From Acinetobacter sedimenti (GTDB lineage Bacteria; Pseudomonadota; Gammaproteobacteria; Pseudomonadales; Moraxellaceae), in NCBI RefSeq assembly GCF_022601685.1, contig NZ_JAKUML010000001.1:62001-126000 (forward strand): a stretch of 64,000 nucleotides of DNA, given 5' to 3'. The translations under genes were made by a program, and so were the position numbers. The stretch's first letter is position 1, and each line of letters opens with the position of its first letter. Shown piece by piece: positions 21,775 to 30,057 of the stretch. A model generated the notes under the pieces. That model was given only the letters and a program-made list of their open reading frames with translations. It was not told where the DNA came from and did not search any database.

Positions 21775-23343
21775 ATGACGACCAATACTCAAATTACCGA
21801 AGACCGTATTCTTATCCTTGATTTTGGCTCGCAATACAGCCAGTTGATCGCTCGCCGTGTCCGTGAAGCAGGCGTGTACTCTGAGATGTACGCCTATGAC
21901 ATGACCGAAGCAGAGATTCGTGCCTTTAATCCAAACGGTATCATCCTCTCAGGTGGTCCAGAAAGCGTGCATGTCGAGGGCAGTCCTCGTGCGCCACAAG
22001 TGGTATTTGAGCTCGGCGTGCCTGTACTGGGTATTTGCTACGGCTTCCAAACCATGTCTGAACAATTGGGCGGAAAGGTCGAAGCAGGCACAGTGCATGA
22101 GTTTGGTTATGCAGAAGTCGATATTCAAATCCGTGATCAGTTAATTGGTAATCTACAAGATCGTGAAGATCAATTGCATGTGTGGATGAGTCACGGTGAT
22201 AAAGTCGGTCAATTGCCACAAGGGTTTAGCACCACTGCCAGCACACCAAGTTGTCCATATGCGGCGGCATCGGATGAAACTCGTCGTTTCTACGGTGTAC
22301 AGTTTCATCCTGAAGTGACGCATACCGCAAAAGGCGCAGAATTGCTTTCAAATTTTGTGCATAAAATCTGTGGCTGTGGTGGTCTATGGACACCTGAGCA
22401 CATTATCGAGCTTCGTGTCGAACAGCTTCGTGAACAAATCGGCAATGAAAAAGTTTTGCTTGGCTTATCAGGTGGTGTGGATTCCTCCGTGGTAGCAGCC
22501 TTGTTGCATAAAGCGATTGGCGATCAATTGACTTGTGTGTTCGTCGATAATGGTTTGCTTCGTTTAAACGAAGGCGATCAAGTGATGCAAATGTTTGCGG
22601 ACAACATGGGTATTCGAGTGATCCGTGCTGATGCAGAAGAGCGCTTCCTCACTGCACTTGCAGGTGAAGTTGATCCTGAGAAAAAGCGTAAAATCATCGG
22701 TCGTGAGTTCATCGAAGTGTTTGCAGAAGAAGCACGTAAACTTGATGGCGTGAAATTCTTGGCACAAGGCACGATTTATCCTGATGTGATCGAATCGGCA
22801 GCGAGCAAACAAGGCAAGGCGCATGTGATCAAATCGCATCACAATGTCGGCGGATTACCTGAAGATTTGGCGTTTGATTTGGTTGAGCCATTACGTGATT
22901 TATTTAAAGATGAGGTGCGTAAACTTGGCACCACACTTGGATTGCCACATAGCATGATCTATCGTCATCCATTCCCAGGACCGGGTCTTGGCGTGCGTAT
23001 CTTGGGCGAAGTGAAAAAGGAATATGCTGATATTCTGCGTCTTGCGGACGACATCTTTATGCAGGAGCTTCGTGCCAGTGGTTGGTATGACAAGACGGCG
23101 CAAGCCTTTGCGGTATTCCAACCTGTGAAGTCTGTGGGTGTGGTTGGTGATGGCCGTCGTTATGCGTGGGTGATTGCGCTCCGTGCTGTGGAAACTGTGG
23201 ACTTTATGACGGCTCGTTTTGCGCATCTACCATATGATTTGGTTGATCGTATCTCGACACGTATTATGAATGAAATCAAAGATGTATCACGTGTGGTCTA
23301 TGATGTATCGAGTAAACCACCTGCAACGATTGAATGGGAGTAA
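21775..23343 (+). CDS. guaA: GMP synthase (glutamine-hydrolysing)
   Basis: Converts XMP to GMP using glutamine-derived ammonia and ATP. 522 aa. The class I glutaminase domain has nucleophile C88 in GICYGFQTM and the His/Glu of the triad in QFHPEVTHT; the ATP-pyrophosphatase domain has SGGVDS at 232-237; the C-terminal dimerisation domain ends KPPATIEWE, the usual terminus. Preceded by the atpC-guaA hairpin block; the promoter probably includes TAAAAT at 21731-21736 with an upstream TG. The stop codon lies in the next inverted repeat. Confidence 0.98.
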   Translation: MTTNTQITEDRILILDFGSQYSQLIARRVREAGVYSEMYAYDMTEAEIRAFNPNGIILSGGPESVHVEGSPRAPQVVFELGVPVLGICYGFQTMSEQLGGKVEAGTVHEFGYAEVDIQIRDQLIGNLQDREDQLHVWMSHGDKVGQLPQGFSTTASTPSCPYAAASDETRRFYGVQFHPEVTHTAKGAELLSNFVHKICGCGGLWTPEHIIELRVEQLREQIGNEKVLLGLSGGVDSSVVAALLHKAIGDQLTCVFVDNGLLRLNEGDQVMQMFADNMGIRVIRADAEERFLTALAGEVDPEKKRKIIGREFIEVFAEEARKLDGVKFLAQGTIYPDVIESAASKQGKAHVIKSHHNVGGLPEDLAFDLVEPLRDLFKDEVRKLGTTLGLPHSMIYRHPFPGPGLGVRILGEVKKEYADILRLADDIFMQELRASGWYDKTAQAFAVFQPVKSVGVVGDGRRYAWVIALRAVETVDFMTARFAHLPYDLVDRISTRIMNEIKDVSRVVYDVSSKPPATIEWE

Positions 23344-23404
23344 AACTGGGATTTCACGAAGCACTGCTTCGTGCCAGTTTTACGCCAAGAGCTATGCTCG
23401 CGGC
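23340..23404. repeat. Inverted-repeat block starting on the guaA stop codon
   Basis: GTAAAACTGG (23340-23349) pairs with CCAGTTTTAC (23374-23383); inside, CACGAAGCA (23355-23363) pairs with TGCTTCGTG (23365-23373) with a one-base loop and a five-base bulge on the left. A smaller hairpin GAGC-TAT-GCTC follows (23389-23399). The guaA TAA is inside the left arm. Resembles the repeat after ribD in overlapping a stop codon. Confidence 0.6.
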
Positions 23405-23420
23405 AGTTTGGAAATTACCT

Positions 23421-23449
23421 TAAAAGAGCACCGATGTGCTCTTTTTTTA
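23421..23449 (+). terminator. Terminator of guaA
   Basis: AAAGAGCAC and GTGCTCTTT pair around a short CGAT loop and run into seven T. Lies just before the convergent accessory genes. Confidence 0.85.
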
Positions 23450-23485
23450 TTCGTTTTTAAAAAAGGATATTCACTAAAATTGAGC

Positions 23486-23755
23486 TTAAGGGTTTAGCGC
23501 ATAAAAGATAAAGTCCGATAATTGTTCTTCATCTTCGTCAAACTTCAGCGCAATTTTGGAAATCAAATGATCAATCACGCTATGAATTTCTTCTTTTGAA
23601 TTGAGTCTATTTAGAAATTGAAAATCACAGCTTTGTTCATCTTCAAATTCATTAAAGTAAAAGACAATATCTGTTTTAAAACGATCCGCATGAGTGTCGC
23701 CAATCTCAACAAGATAGTCTTTCAAGATTTTAACTTTCTCGCTGAGTTCTAACAT
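23486..23755 (-). CDS. Small acidic protein coupled to the DUF3883 nuclease
   Basis: 89 aa, rich in Asp and Glu, predicted mostly helical (MLELSEKVKILKDYLVEIG ... FDEDEEQLSDFIFYAL). No known family recognised. Its ATG overlaps the end of the upstream nuclease gene by seven bases (ATGTTAG), so the two are translationally coupled and should act together. Position after a nuclease and high acidity would suit an inhibitor or DNA-mimic partner, but that is inference only. AT-rich compared with the flanking guaA. Confidence 0.75.
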   Translation of the reverse strand: MLELSEKVKILKDYLVEIGDTHADRFKTDIVFYFNEFEDEQSCDFQFLNRLNSKEEIHSVIDHLISKIALKFDEDEEQLSDFIFYALNP

Positions 23756-24567
23756 ATATCAGATACCGAATGATATTCTTTAACTTCTTTTGATTTGATG
23801 ATTCTTTCTTCAAAGTTCAGATTTTTGAGTGGATCATCAATAGTTAAAAATGTCGGCGTATCATCTAAATTCAACACCAAAGTAATGATGTAATCTAGCT
23901 GATATTCTTGCGCTTTTTTATATTCATTCTCGGTTAAACGAAAGCGACCTTTCTTGGCACGAATCCCTTTGATTTCAGCTAAATACGACGTGTTTGGTAC
24001 ATTGATTTGAAAATCGTAGCCATCACCATATAGACGAGCATCTTCGATGCTTCCATCTTTAAAAATATCAATGGATTGATAGTTATTTAGGAAATACAGC
24101 TCAGCTTCCAATCCTGTTTCTTGTAGCTTCTTAAATCTTGACTTTACGATGGGTTTGACCTGTACAATAAAGTCATTAATTTTAAAATTTTCATGCAGAA
24201 AAAGTTTGACGATATTGGCGTAACCGACGCAGTTTTCACTGCCGAATAGATTATCAATCAGATGTTTACGGTGAATGTATGCGTCGCCTTTTTGCCACCA
24301 ACCTTTGCGATCATTGTCAAAAAATGGATCAAATAAATCCATTCTGTTTTTAACGACACTTCCTGTTTCGACGATGCCTAACTCAACGAAATAGTCATAG
24401 AAGGCAGATTTGGTCTTAAAGCCAAATTGTTGAATAAAATCATTGTCAAACTTCGCCAAGCCATAACCGAGCAAATTTAAAAGTTCGTAATTTTCGTGTT
24501 TATTACTGTTCATTTGATAAGTAGTGATTATTTCTTCGACAGTATTTTTACATAAGATTGTGTACAT
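23749..24567 (-). CDS. DUF3883-type protein, putative PD-(D/E)XK nuclease
   Basis: 272 aa. The C-terminal half (about 150-240) matches the DUF3883/restriction-endonuclease-like fold: E155 in a helix (TGLEAELYFL), D185 in GDGYDF, E198-I-K200 in YLAEIKG, then KKGRFRLTENEYKKAQEY; these are the expected metal-binding residues. The N-terminal half (FGYGLAKFD..., KGWWQKGDAYIH) is not assigned. At 24567 the ATG touches AGGAG with no spacer, so a later start (ATG 24513) remains possible. Two-gene operon with the small acidic protein, AT-rich, placed between guaA and pirin: an accessory insertion. Such domains occur in restriction and phage-defence proteins; the actual role is unknown. Confidence 0.75.
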   Translation of the reverse strand: MYTILCKNTVEEIITTYQMNSNKHENYELLNLLGYGLAKFDNDFIQQFGFKTKSAFYDYFVELGIVETGSVVKNRMDLFDPFFDNDRKGWWQKGDAYIHRKHLIDNLFGSENCVGYANIVKLFLHENFKINDFIVQVKPIVKSRFKKLQETGLEAELYFLNNYQSIDIFKDGSIEDARLYGDGYDFQINVPNTSYLAEIKGIRAKKGRFRLTENEYKKAQEYQLDYIITLVLNLDDTPTFLTIDDPLKNLNFEERIIKSKEVKEYHSVSDIC

Positions 24568-24708
24568 CTCCTAAAAATATTTGTCATAAATCAAAATAAT
24601 ATACACACAGCGTTGCAAATTCGAACTGTGAACTATCGCACAATTTCGATATTCTATAAAAATTCAGTCGATAAGCAGTAACAGATAAGCTAGAAATAAG
24701 GAAATAAC

Positions 24709-25656
24709 ATGACCAATACTACGACAGACCTTGTGTCGCAATCGTCCGATTGTCCATTAGCCAAACCAAATAGCATCAAAGAAGTCCATCTACGTTCTGC
24801 CATCGTCGGCACAAGTACCACGATCAAACGTGCTTTGCCGAGCAAAGATAAACGTATGATTGGCGCATGGTGTTTCCTTGACCATGCAGGACCAGTGCAG
24901 TTTGCGCCGAATGATGGCATGGATGTTGGACCACATCCGCATATTGGCTTGCAGACCTTTACATGGATGATCGAAGGCACAGTGATGCACCATGACAGCG
25001 TGGGCAGTGAGCAATTGATTCGCCCAAAACAAGTCAATCTGATGACCGCAGGACATGGTATTTCCCACACCGAAGTGACGCCATCGGCAGAAACAGGCTT
25101 ACATGCGGCACAGCTTTGGATTGCATTGCCTGAGGCGCATCGTCATATGGCGCCGAAGTTTGAGCATTATCCTGAGCTTCCAACCATTGAACAAGATGGC
25201 GCAGTTTTTTCAGTATTGGTTGGTGATTTTCTCGGGACAACGTCGCCAGTGCAAGTGTATAGCAAGATGCTTGGTGTAGATGTCGAAGCGGTGGATGATG
25301 TCGAGGTGGTTCTGGAGTTAAATCCTGAGTTTGAATATGGGCTATTGGCAATGGAAGCAGAAGCTGAAATCAACGGTCATGTGCTGTCACAGGACAACAT
25401 GGTGGTGCTTGAAGTTGGCAATGAAAAAATGCACCTCAAAATGAAAAAAGGTGCACGGTTGTTATTGATTGGCGGTGAGCCGTTTGAAAGTGAAATTCTG
25501 CTGTGGTGGAATTTTGTCGCACGGACGACGGAAGAAATGAAACAGGCACGTCAGCAGTGGATTGACCATGATGCACGTTTTGGAGAGATTCCATCGTATC
25601 AGGGCAAACGTCTGATTGCGCCTGAAATTCCAGATCAGATGCGTGCTTCAAAATAA
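24709..25656 (+). CDS. Pirin family protein
   Basis: A 315-aa bicupin. The N-terminal cupin holds the pirin metal ligands H76 and H78 (GPHPHIGLQTFT), H120 and E122 (AGHGISHTE), so it should bind iron or another divalent metal. The C-terminal cupin follows, with the GGEPFESEI motif. Bacterial pirins include quercetin dioxygenases and regulators of pyruvate metabolism; the substrate here is unknown. An AAGGAAATAAC ribosome region precedes the ATG. The OsmC-family gene follows 73 bases later in the same direction. Confidence 0.9.
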   Translation: MTNTTTDLVSQSSDCPLAKPNSIKEVHLRSAIVGTSTTIKRALPSKDKRMIGAWCFLDHAGPVQFAPNDGMDVGPHPHIGLQTFTWMIEGTVMHHDSVGSEQLIRPKQVNLMTAGHGISHTEVTPSAETGLHAAQLWIALPEAHRHMAPKFEHYPELPTIEQDGAVFSVLVGDFLGTTSPVQVYSKMLGVDVEAVDDVEVVLELNPEFEYGLLAMEAEAEINGHVLSQDNMVVLEVGNEKMHLKMKKGARLLLIGGEPFESEILLWWNFVARTTEEMKQARQQWIDHDARFGEIPSYQGKRLIAPEIPDQMRASK

Positions 25657-25729
25657 GCCTGCGCGAGCTAAAACTGAAAAGTACAAAACGCAAAATACAA
25701 AGCGTAGAATTCAAAACGAGGATGGCTAC

Positions 25730-26131
25730 ATGGCGAGCATCGCAAATACAAAAATCTCCAGCCTAGTCGCACCGTGGGCAGGTGAACTCAGCAGTGGGAA
25801 GCATTACTATATTACCGATAAACCTGAGAGTTTAGGCGGTGGTGATACAGGTCCTGCGCCCTATGACTATCTGCTTGCGGGATTGGCGGCGTGCACGATG
25901 ATCACACTACGCATGTACGCCAAGCATAAAGAGATAGATTATGGGCATTTTTCCATTGACCTACACTTTAATATGAACAAAGAAGGTGAGGAATGGATTA
26001 CTCGGGAGCTGAGTTTTGACAAGGATCTGGATGAAGCAACTAAAGCAAAAATTCTTGATATTTGTCAAAAAACACCTGTGACAAAAACCCTGCTCCGTGG
26101 CACACGGATTGATACGTCTATTAATTCATAA
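25730..26131 (+). CDS. OsmC/Ohr family protein
   Basis: 133 aa. The two redox-active cysteines of the family are C55 (GLAACTMITLRMYA) and C112 (ICQKTPVTKTL). OsmC-like proteins reduce organic hydroperoxides with thiol or lipoyl partners; this YhfA-like short form with DTGPAPYDYLLAGLAAC may have a different substrate. The start at 25730 has GAGG eight bases upstream, while the ORF extends to 25616 inside pirin. Likely co-transcribed with pirin. Confidence 0.88.
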   Translation: MASIANTKISSLVAPWAGELSSGKHYYITDKPESLGGGDTGPAPYDYLLAGLAACTMITLRMYAKHKEIDYGHFSIDLHFNMNKEGEEWITRELSFDKDLDEATKAKILDICQKTPVTKTLLRGTRIDTSINS

Positions 26132-26248
26132 CTCTGTTTAGGCGGCTCAATGTATTTAGGCAAATGAATTTAATTCAACAACAAAGCAATTGAGCGAAGG
26201 TGTATAAGTTGTACATTGAGAGAAATTAACGCAGTCGGGGAGATGAAG

Positions 26249-26722
26249 TTATCCGACTAAATCTCGAATCTTAGCAAAGTCAGCATTTAATACTTTGCTG
26301 AGATCATTCGGTGCAAGCGAAATATCTAAACCACGCTTACCACCACTGACGTACATTTTTTCAAAGTGTTGTGCGGAATCATCAATCACGGTTTTTAGGC
26401 GTTTTTTCTGTCCGAGCGGACTAATCCCACCGACCAGATAACCTGTCAGGCGTTCAGCATCCTTGATTTCTGCCATTGCCAGTTTTTTACAGCCCAAAGC
26501 GCTAGCGGCCTTTTTAAGATTGAGTTGATAGGCGACTGGAAGCACGGCGACATAATGATTTTTACCGTCTGTGACCAATAAGGTTTTAAAGGTTTCCTCG
26601 AGCGTCAATCCAAGTTTTTCCACCGCTTCCAAGCCAAAATTGTGATTATTCGGGTCGTGATCGTATTCATGTTTGCGATATGCGATTTTTTGTTAATCGA
26701 GAAGTTTGCAGGCTGGTGTCAT
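26249..26722 (-). pseudogene. ybaK: ybaK (Cys-tRNA(Pro) deacylase) with an in-frame TAA at codon 10
   Basis: YbaK hydrolyses Cys mischarged on tRNA(Pro). Reading the minus strand from ATG 26722 gives MTPACKLLD, then TAA at 26693-26695, then [14 protein letters not shown] and the whole remaining protein in the same frame ([39 protein letters not shown]). The E. coli protein starts MTPAVKLLEK, so the TAA replaces a residue that is Lys there; one A-to-T change in AAA would explain it. The rest is intact and of normal total length (about 157 codons). Either a recent nonsense mutation or a sequencing error; a TTG at 26632 could at best give an N-truncated product. Downstream of pncA on the same strand. 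Confidence 0.85.
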
Positions 26723-26807
26723 GATGAATCAAAATTTACACAAGTTTAGGCAAGTTTAAACCTGTCACGCTTAGGATTAAAGCTGATCGGTAGAGATTAT
26801 TCTGCAA

Positions 26808-27437
26808 TTACTCAGCAAGAATGTCTTGGGATGATATGCGCTGTACACCCGCATCGTTCATGGCTTGCCAAGCATTCTCTAATGAACCATTCAGATCAAT
26901 GGCACGGCAGGCATCTTCGATCACATAACTGGCAAAGCCGAGTTTTGCTGCATCCATCGCCGTCCACGCCACACAGAAATCTGTCGCTAACCCGACCACA
27001 TAAACCGTATCAATGCCACGAGATTGTAGGTAACCTGCAAGCCCAGTCGAGGTTTGTTGATCTGCTTCCAAAAAAGCCGAATAACTGTCGATATGCTGAT
27101 GGTAGCCTTTGCGGATAATCAGTTGTGCTGTCGGAATATCTAAATCGGGATGAAGCTCGGCATCCTGCGAGCCTTGTACACAATGCGTCGGCCAAAGCAC
27201 TTGCGTACCATAATTGAGTTCAATGGTGTCAAAAGGCTGTTTATCCACATGATTTTCAGCAAAAGAAATATGATCGGCAGGATGCCAGTCTTGGGTGAAT
27301 ACAATATTTTGAAAATGCGTTGCCAGTTGATTAATGATCGGTACGACTTCATCGCCATTCGGCACAGCAAGATTGCCATTTGGGCAAAAGCCATTTTGTA
27401 CATCGACGACGATCAAAGCGGTATTTTTTGCTTGCAT
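26808..27437 (-). CDS. pncA: Nicotinamidase
   Basis: Deamidates nicotinamide to nicotinate for NAD salvage. 209 aa, isochorismatase-like fold. Catalytic triad D12 (VVDVQNGF), K110 (IIRKGYHQ) and C155 (GLATDFCVAWTA); metal ligands D50 and H52 (TQDWHPADH) and H85. The ATG at 27437 stands nine bases after AGG; another ATG at 27443 is very close to it. The frame runs on to 27491 without support. Also activates pyrazinamide in organisms where that has been tested. Confidence 0.95.
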   Translation of the reverse strand: MQAKNTALIVVDVQNGFCPNGNLAVPNGDEVVPIINQLATHFQNIVFTQDWHPADHISFAENHVDKQPFDTIELNYGTQVLWPTHCVQGSQDAELHPDLDIPTAQLIIRKGYHQHIDSYSAFLEADQQTSTGLAGYLQSRGIDTVYVVGLATDFCVAWTAMDAAKLGFASYVIEDACRAIDLNGSLENAWQAMNDAGVQRISSQDILAE

Positions 27438-27637
27438 TATCATTGACCTAAATTTTGAAAAATTAGCACTAAATTGAAGAAATCCTAGCATGAAAATAGA
27501 ATGATCTTCGCATGTGTGAAATGAAAATAAATAAGAATGATTCTTTTTCTATTAAGCATGGCTTTAAAATGAAAAATTAATGCAAATATATTTAAAAAAT
27601 GCTTGCTTTTTGCACAGCAACTGATTATTATGCGTTC

Positions 27638-27747
27638 AACATATTTGGTATCTGCAATCTCTCCTTATGTTTTTGATTTTGAATCAAATTTAACAGCTTT
27701 AACGATTGTGATTTTATAGCTTATCCCCCTCGGATAAGCTTTTTTTT
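27638..27747 (+). ncRNA. Candidate small RNA with its own promoter and terminator
   Basis: TTGCTT (27603-27608), 17-base spacer, TATTAT (27626-27631), then about 110 bases ending in a strong hairpin: GCTTATCC (27719-27726) with GGATAAGC (27732-27739) followed by eight T. The only ORF inside is eight codons long (ATG 27667) without a ribosome site. No known RNA family recognised. The terminator has no other plus-strand gene to serve. Exact 5' end is a guess. Confidence 0.35.
27719..27747 (+). terminator. Isolated plus-strand terminator
   Basis: Eight-base-pair stem GCTTATCC/GGATAAGC, loop CCCTC, eight T at 27740-27747. No plus-strand protein gene precedes it for several kilobases, hence the small-RNA proposal. 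Confidence 0.8.
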
Positions 27748-27782
27748 GCCTATTCATTGTGTAGTCGCAAAATTCAAAGCAT

Positions 27783-27809
27783 AAAAAACCTGACGAATCA
27801 GGTTTTTTT
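27783..27809 (-). terminator. Bidirectional terminator downstream of ssb
   Basis: AAAAAACCTGA (27783-27793), loop CGAA, TCAGGTTTTTTT (27798-27809). Works in both directions; on the minus strand it lies about 70 bases after the ssb stop. Confidence 0.85.
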
Positions 27810-27879
27810 AAGGCATTCAGATTTATAAAAAACTAGAATGTTCGGGTCTAGTACAGCTCGATATTAGAGTGGCTCAATA

Positions 27880-28446
27880 TTAGAACGGTAAATCATCATC
27901 AGGCTCATTACCACCTTGTTGTGGTTGAGCTCTTGGCGCTTGGTTATTTCCACCGTATCCACCACCTGCAGGTGCTGCATAGTTTGGATTGTTGTTATAA
28001 CCGCCTTGATTGTTGCCTGAGTTATTACCTGAATTATTGTTAAAACGTGGTGCGTCAAAGCCACCATTGTTCTGACCATAATTTTGGTTTTGATAACCCC
28101 CCTCTTGCTGTGGACGTGAGTCGAGCATTTGCATTTGGTCACCACGAATCTCAGTGCTATAACGCTCTTGACCGTTTTGATCCGTCCATTGACGTGTACG
28201 TAATGAGCCTTCGATGTAGACTTTCGAGCCTTTTTTCAAATATTGTTGAGCGATTTCACCCAGTTTATTATTTAAAACAATACGATGCCATTCTGTTTGT
28301 TCTTTGCGTTCGCCAGTATTTTTATCAGTCCAAGACTCACTGGTGGCAATTGAAAAATTACACACCGATCCGCCATTTGGAAAGGTTTTTGATTCAGGGT
28401 CACGTCCTAAGGTACCAACTAAAATCACCTTATTCACTCCGCGCAT
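27880..28446 (-). CDS. ssb: Single-stranded DNA-binding protein
   Basis: Coats single-stranded DNA in replication, recombination and repair. 188 aa: OB-fold in the first 110 residues ([37 protein letters not shown]), a long Gly/Asn/Gln-rich linker (about 115-180), and the acidic tip DDDLPF that recruits partner proteins. GAGG upstream of ATG 28446. Next to yajR and uvrA; the ssb-uvrA neighbourhood is common in gammaproteobacteria. Confidence 0.97.
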   Translation of the reverse strand: MRGVNKVILVGTLGRDPESKTFPNGGSVCNFSIATSESWTDKNTGERKEQTEWHRIVLNNKLGEIAQQYLKKGSKVYIEGSLRTRQWTDQNGQERYSTEIRGDQMQMLDSRPQQEGGYQNQNYGQNNGGFDAPRFNNNSGNNSGNNQGGYNNNPNYAAPAGGGYGGNNQAPRAQPQQGGNEPDDDLPF

Positions 28447-28501
28447 GCGCTATTCCTCTTATAGATGTCTATTTTGTTTGAATACTTTAATCGAGATTGC
28501 C

Positions 28502-29863
28502 TTAGATCGCTAGCTCTTGATTGAGCAAGCGCGACAATTCTTGTCTTGCTGTATCTGTAATTTGTTGTTTATCCACTTTGATGTAGGCAACCTGTTTTTC
28601 AGGCATGACTACGACCTCTTCAATACCATGAACAGCCAGTAAAAGGGAAGTCCAATCATCCATTTTTTCTGTATCAGGCAATGTCACCACGATTGAAGAT
28701 AGATAACGTGGCTGATTGAGCTGAAAAGTGACCAGCAACCAAATGATGGCAATACCTGCCAAGATTGCCCAGCCTAAGCCAATCTGGTGCATACTCAGTA
28801 AAAAACCGCCCAATGTCCCACCAAAAAATGCCCCGAGAAACTGAAAACTCGAGTTCACACCCATTGCAGTCGATTTGGACTGGATCGGTGCGGATTTGGA
28901 TAGCCACGAGGGTAATAGGGCTTCCATGACATTGAAAGCGATAAAAAATAAGGCTAAGCCACAGAGCAGACCATATTTATTGTCATAGCCAAGTGCCATG
29001 ACGATTAAACCCAAGACGATAGCCACTACTGCAGTGATAAAAATACCACGCATCTGACGGTATTTTTCCGCCAAGATAATACTTGGAAAAGCAAAAAATA
29101 AGCTGATCAATAAGAGTGGCAAATACACCCAACCATGATGCGCAAGTGGTATCCCTGCATATTCAATCAACTGAGATGGAATAAACACAAACATCGCTGT
29201 GAGCAATAAATGCAACATAAAAATTGACACGTGCAAACGGTTTAAGTCTGCCATGCCAAGCACTTGTTTGAGTTGAGTGAGATAACCTTGAGGTGCGACT
29301 CGATAATGTCGAGTGACTTTCGGCACCAAGAGCAACATCAGCATTGCCAATGTACCCATGATGGTGGTGACCCAAAAGAGTCCTGAAATACCGACTTGCT
29401 CGGTGACCCACGGACCGATACTAAAGGCGAGCATGAAAGACAGCCCAATGCTCATGCCCATAAATGCCATCGCTTTGGAGCGTTGTTCTTCACGTGTTAC
29501 ATCGGAGAGTAATGCCATCACCACAGCAGATACCGCACCTGCACCTGCAATCGCCCGACCAATGATCACGCCATAGATCGAATCAGATAAAGCGGCAATC
29601 GCTCCACCTAGAGCAAACAAGGCAAGTCCGAAAATGATTAAAGGCTTTCGACTAAAACGATCGGCAAGTAAGCTAAATGGAATCTGTAAAAAGGCTTGGC
29701 TGAGTCCATAAATACCAACCGCAAGACCAATCAATGCAGGAGTCGCACCATGATATTGTTGTCCTGCAACCGCAAATACAGGAATAATCATAAATAAACC
29801 CAACATCCGCAGTGCAAAAATGCTACTGAGTGCAAAAGTTGAGCGAGCTTCGAGATTATTCAT
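28502..29863 (-). CDS. yajR: YajR-like MFS transporter with C-terminal YAM domain
   Basis: 453 aa. Twelve membrane helices of the major facilitator superfamily with motif A (LLADRFSRKPLI) and the conserved MALLSDVTREEQRSKAMAFMG loop, then a soluble ferredoxin-like domain at about 389-453 (VVTLPDTEKMDDWTSLLLAVHGIEEVVV...VAYIKVDK), which is the YAM domain that defines YajR. The substrate is unknown; probably a proton-driven exporter. Upstream of ssb on the minus strand, 56 bases apart, divergent from uvrA. Confidence 0.88.
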   Translation of the reverse strand: MNNLEARSTFALSSIFALRMLGLFMIIPVFAVAGQQYHGATPALIGLAVGIYGLSQAFLQIPFSLLADRFSRKPLIIFGLALFALGGAIAALSDSIYGVIIGRAIAGAGAVSAVVMALLSDVTREEQRSKAMAFMGMSIGLSFMLAFSIGPWVTEQVGISGLFWVTTIMGTLAMLMLLLVPKVTRHYRVAPQGYLTQLKQVLGMADLNRLHVSIFMLHLLLTAMFVFIPSQLIEYAGIPLAHHGWVYLPLLLISLFFAFPSIILAEKYRQMRGIFITAVVAIVLGLIVMALGYDNKYGLLCGLALFFIAFNVMEALLPSWLSKSAPIQSKSTAMGVNSSFQFLGAFFGGTLGGFLLSMHQIGLGWAILAGIAIIWLLVTFQLNQPRYLSSIVVTLPDTEKMDDWTSLLLAVHGIEEVVVMPEKQVAYIKVDKQQITDTARQELSRLLNQELAI

Positions 29864-30057
29864 ATCAGGGGGCTTTTAAATGGTTGTAGCAGTCGATTTT
29901 TAATGCCGATATTATAAAGCAAATTAACCATAAACAATAAACCCATCTGAGTCAGATGTAATGGTTCAAACTTTTATTTCAATTTGTGAACTTGAATAAT
30001 TGTTAGACATCTTCATATACAATACTGTTTTTCGCCAAATAACAACAGGACAATTGA

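Larger units (their letters stand above)
27438..27879. other. Intergenic region between pncA and ssb
   Basis: About 440 bases, AT-rich, without a credible protein gene. It contains a perfect palindrome AAGAATGATTCTT (27533-27545), a promoter-like pair TTGCTT/TATTAT (27603-27631), a strong plus-strand terminator (27719-27747) and the bidirectional terminator of ssb (27783-27809). The promoter and terminator frame a possible small RNA. Confidence 0.6.

Noticed and set aside
27864..28145. Minus-strand ORF of 93 codons overlapping ssb in another frame
   Set aside because: Its low-complexity His/Thr/Ile content comes from reading the Gly/Asn/Gln-rich ssb linker out of frame.
29995..30057. Possible SOS box upstream of uvrA (TACTGTTTTT)
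   Set aside because: Only half of CTGT-N8-ACAG is present, and Acinetobacter lacks a classical LexA regulon.
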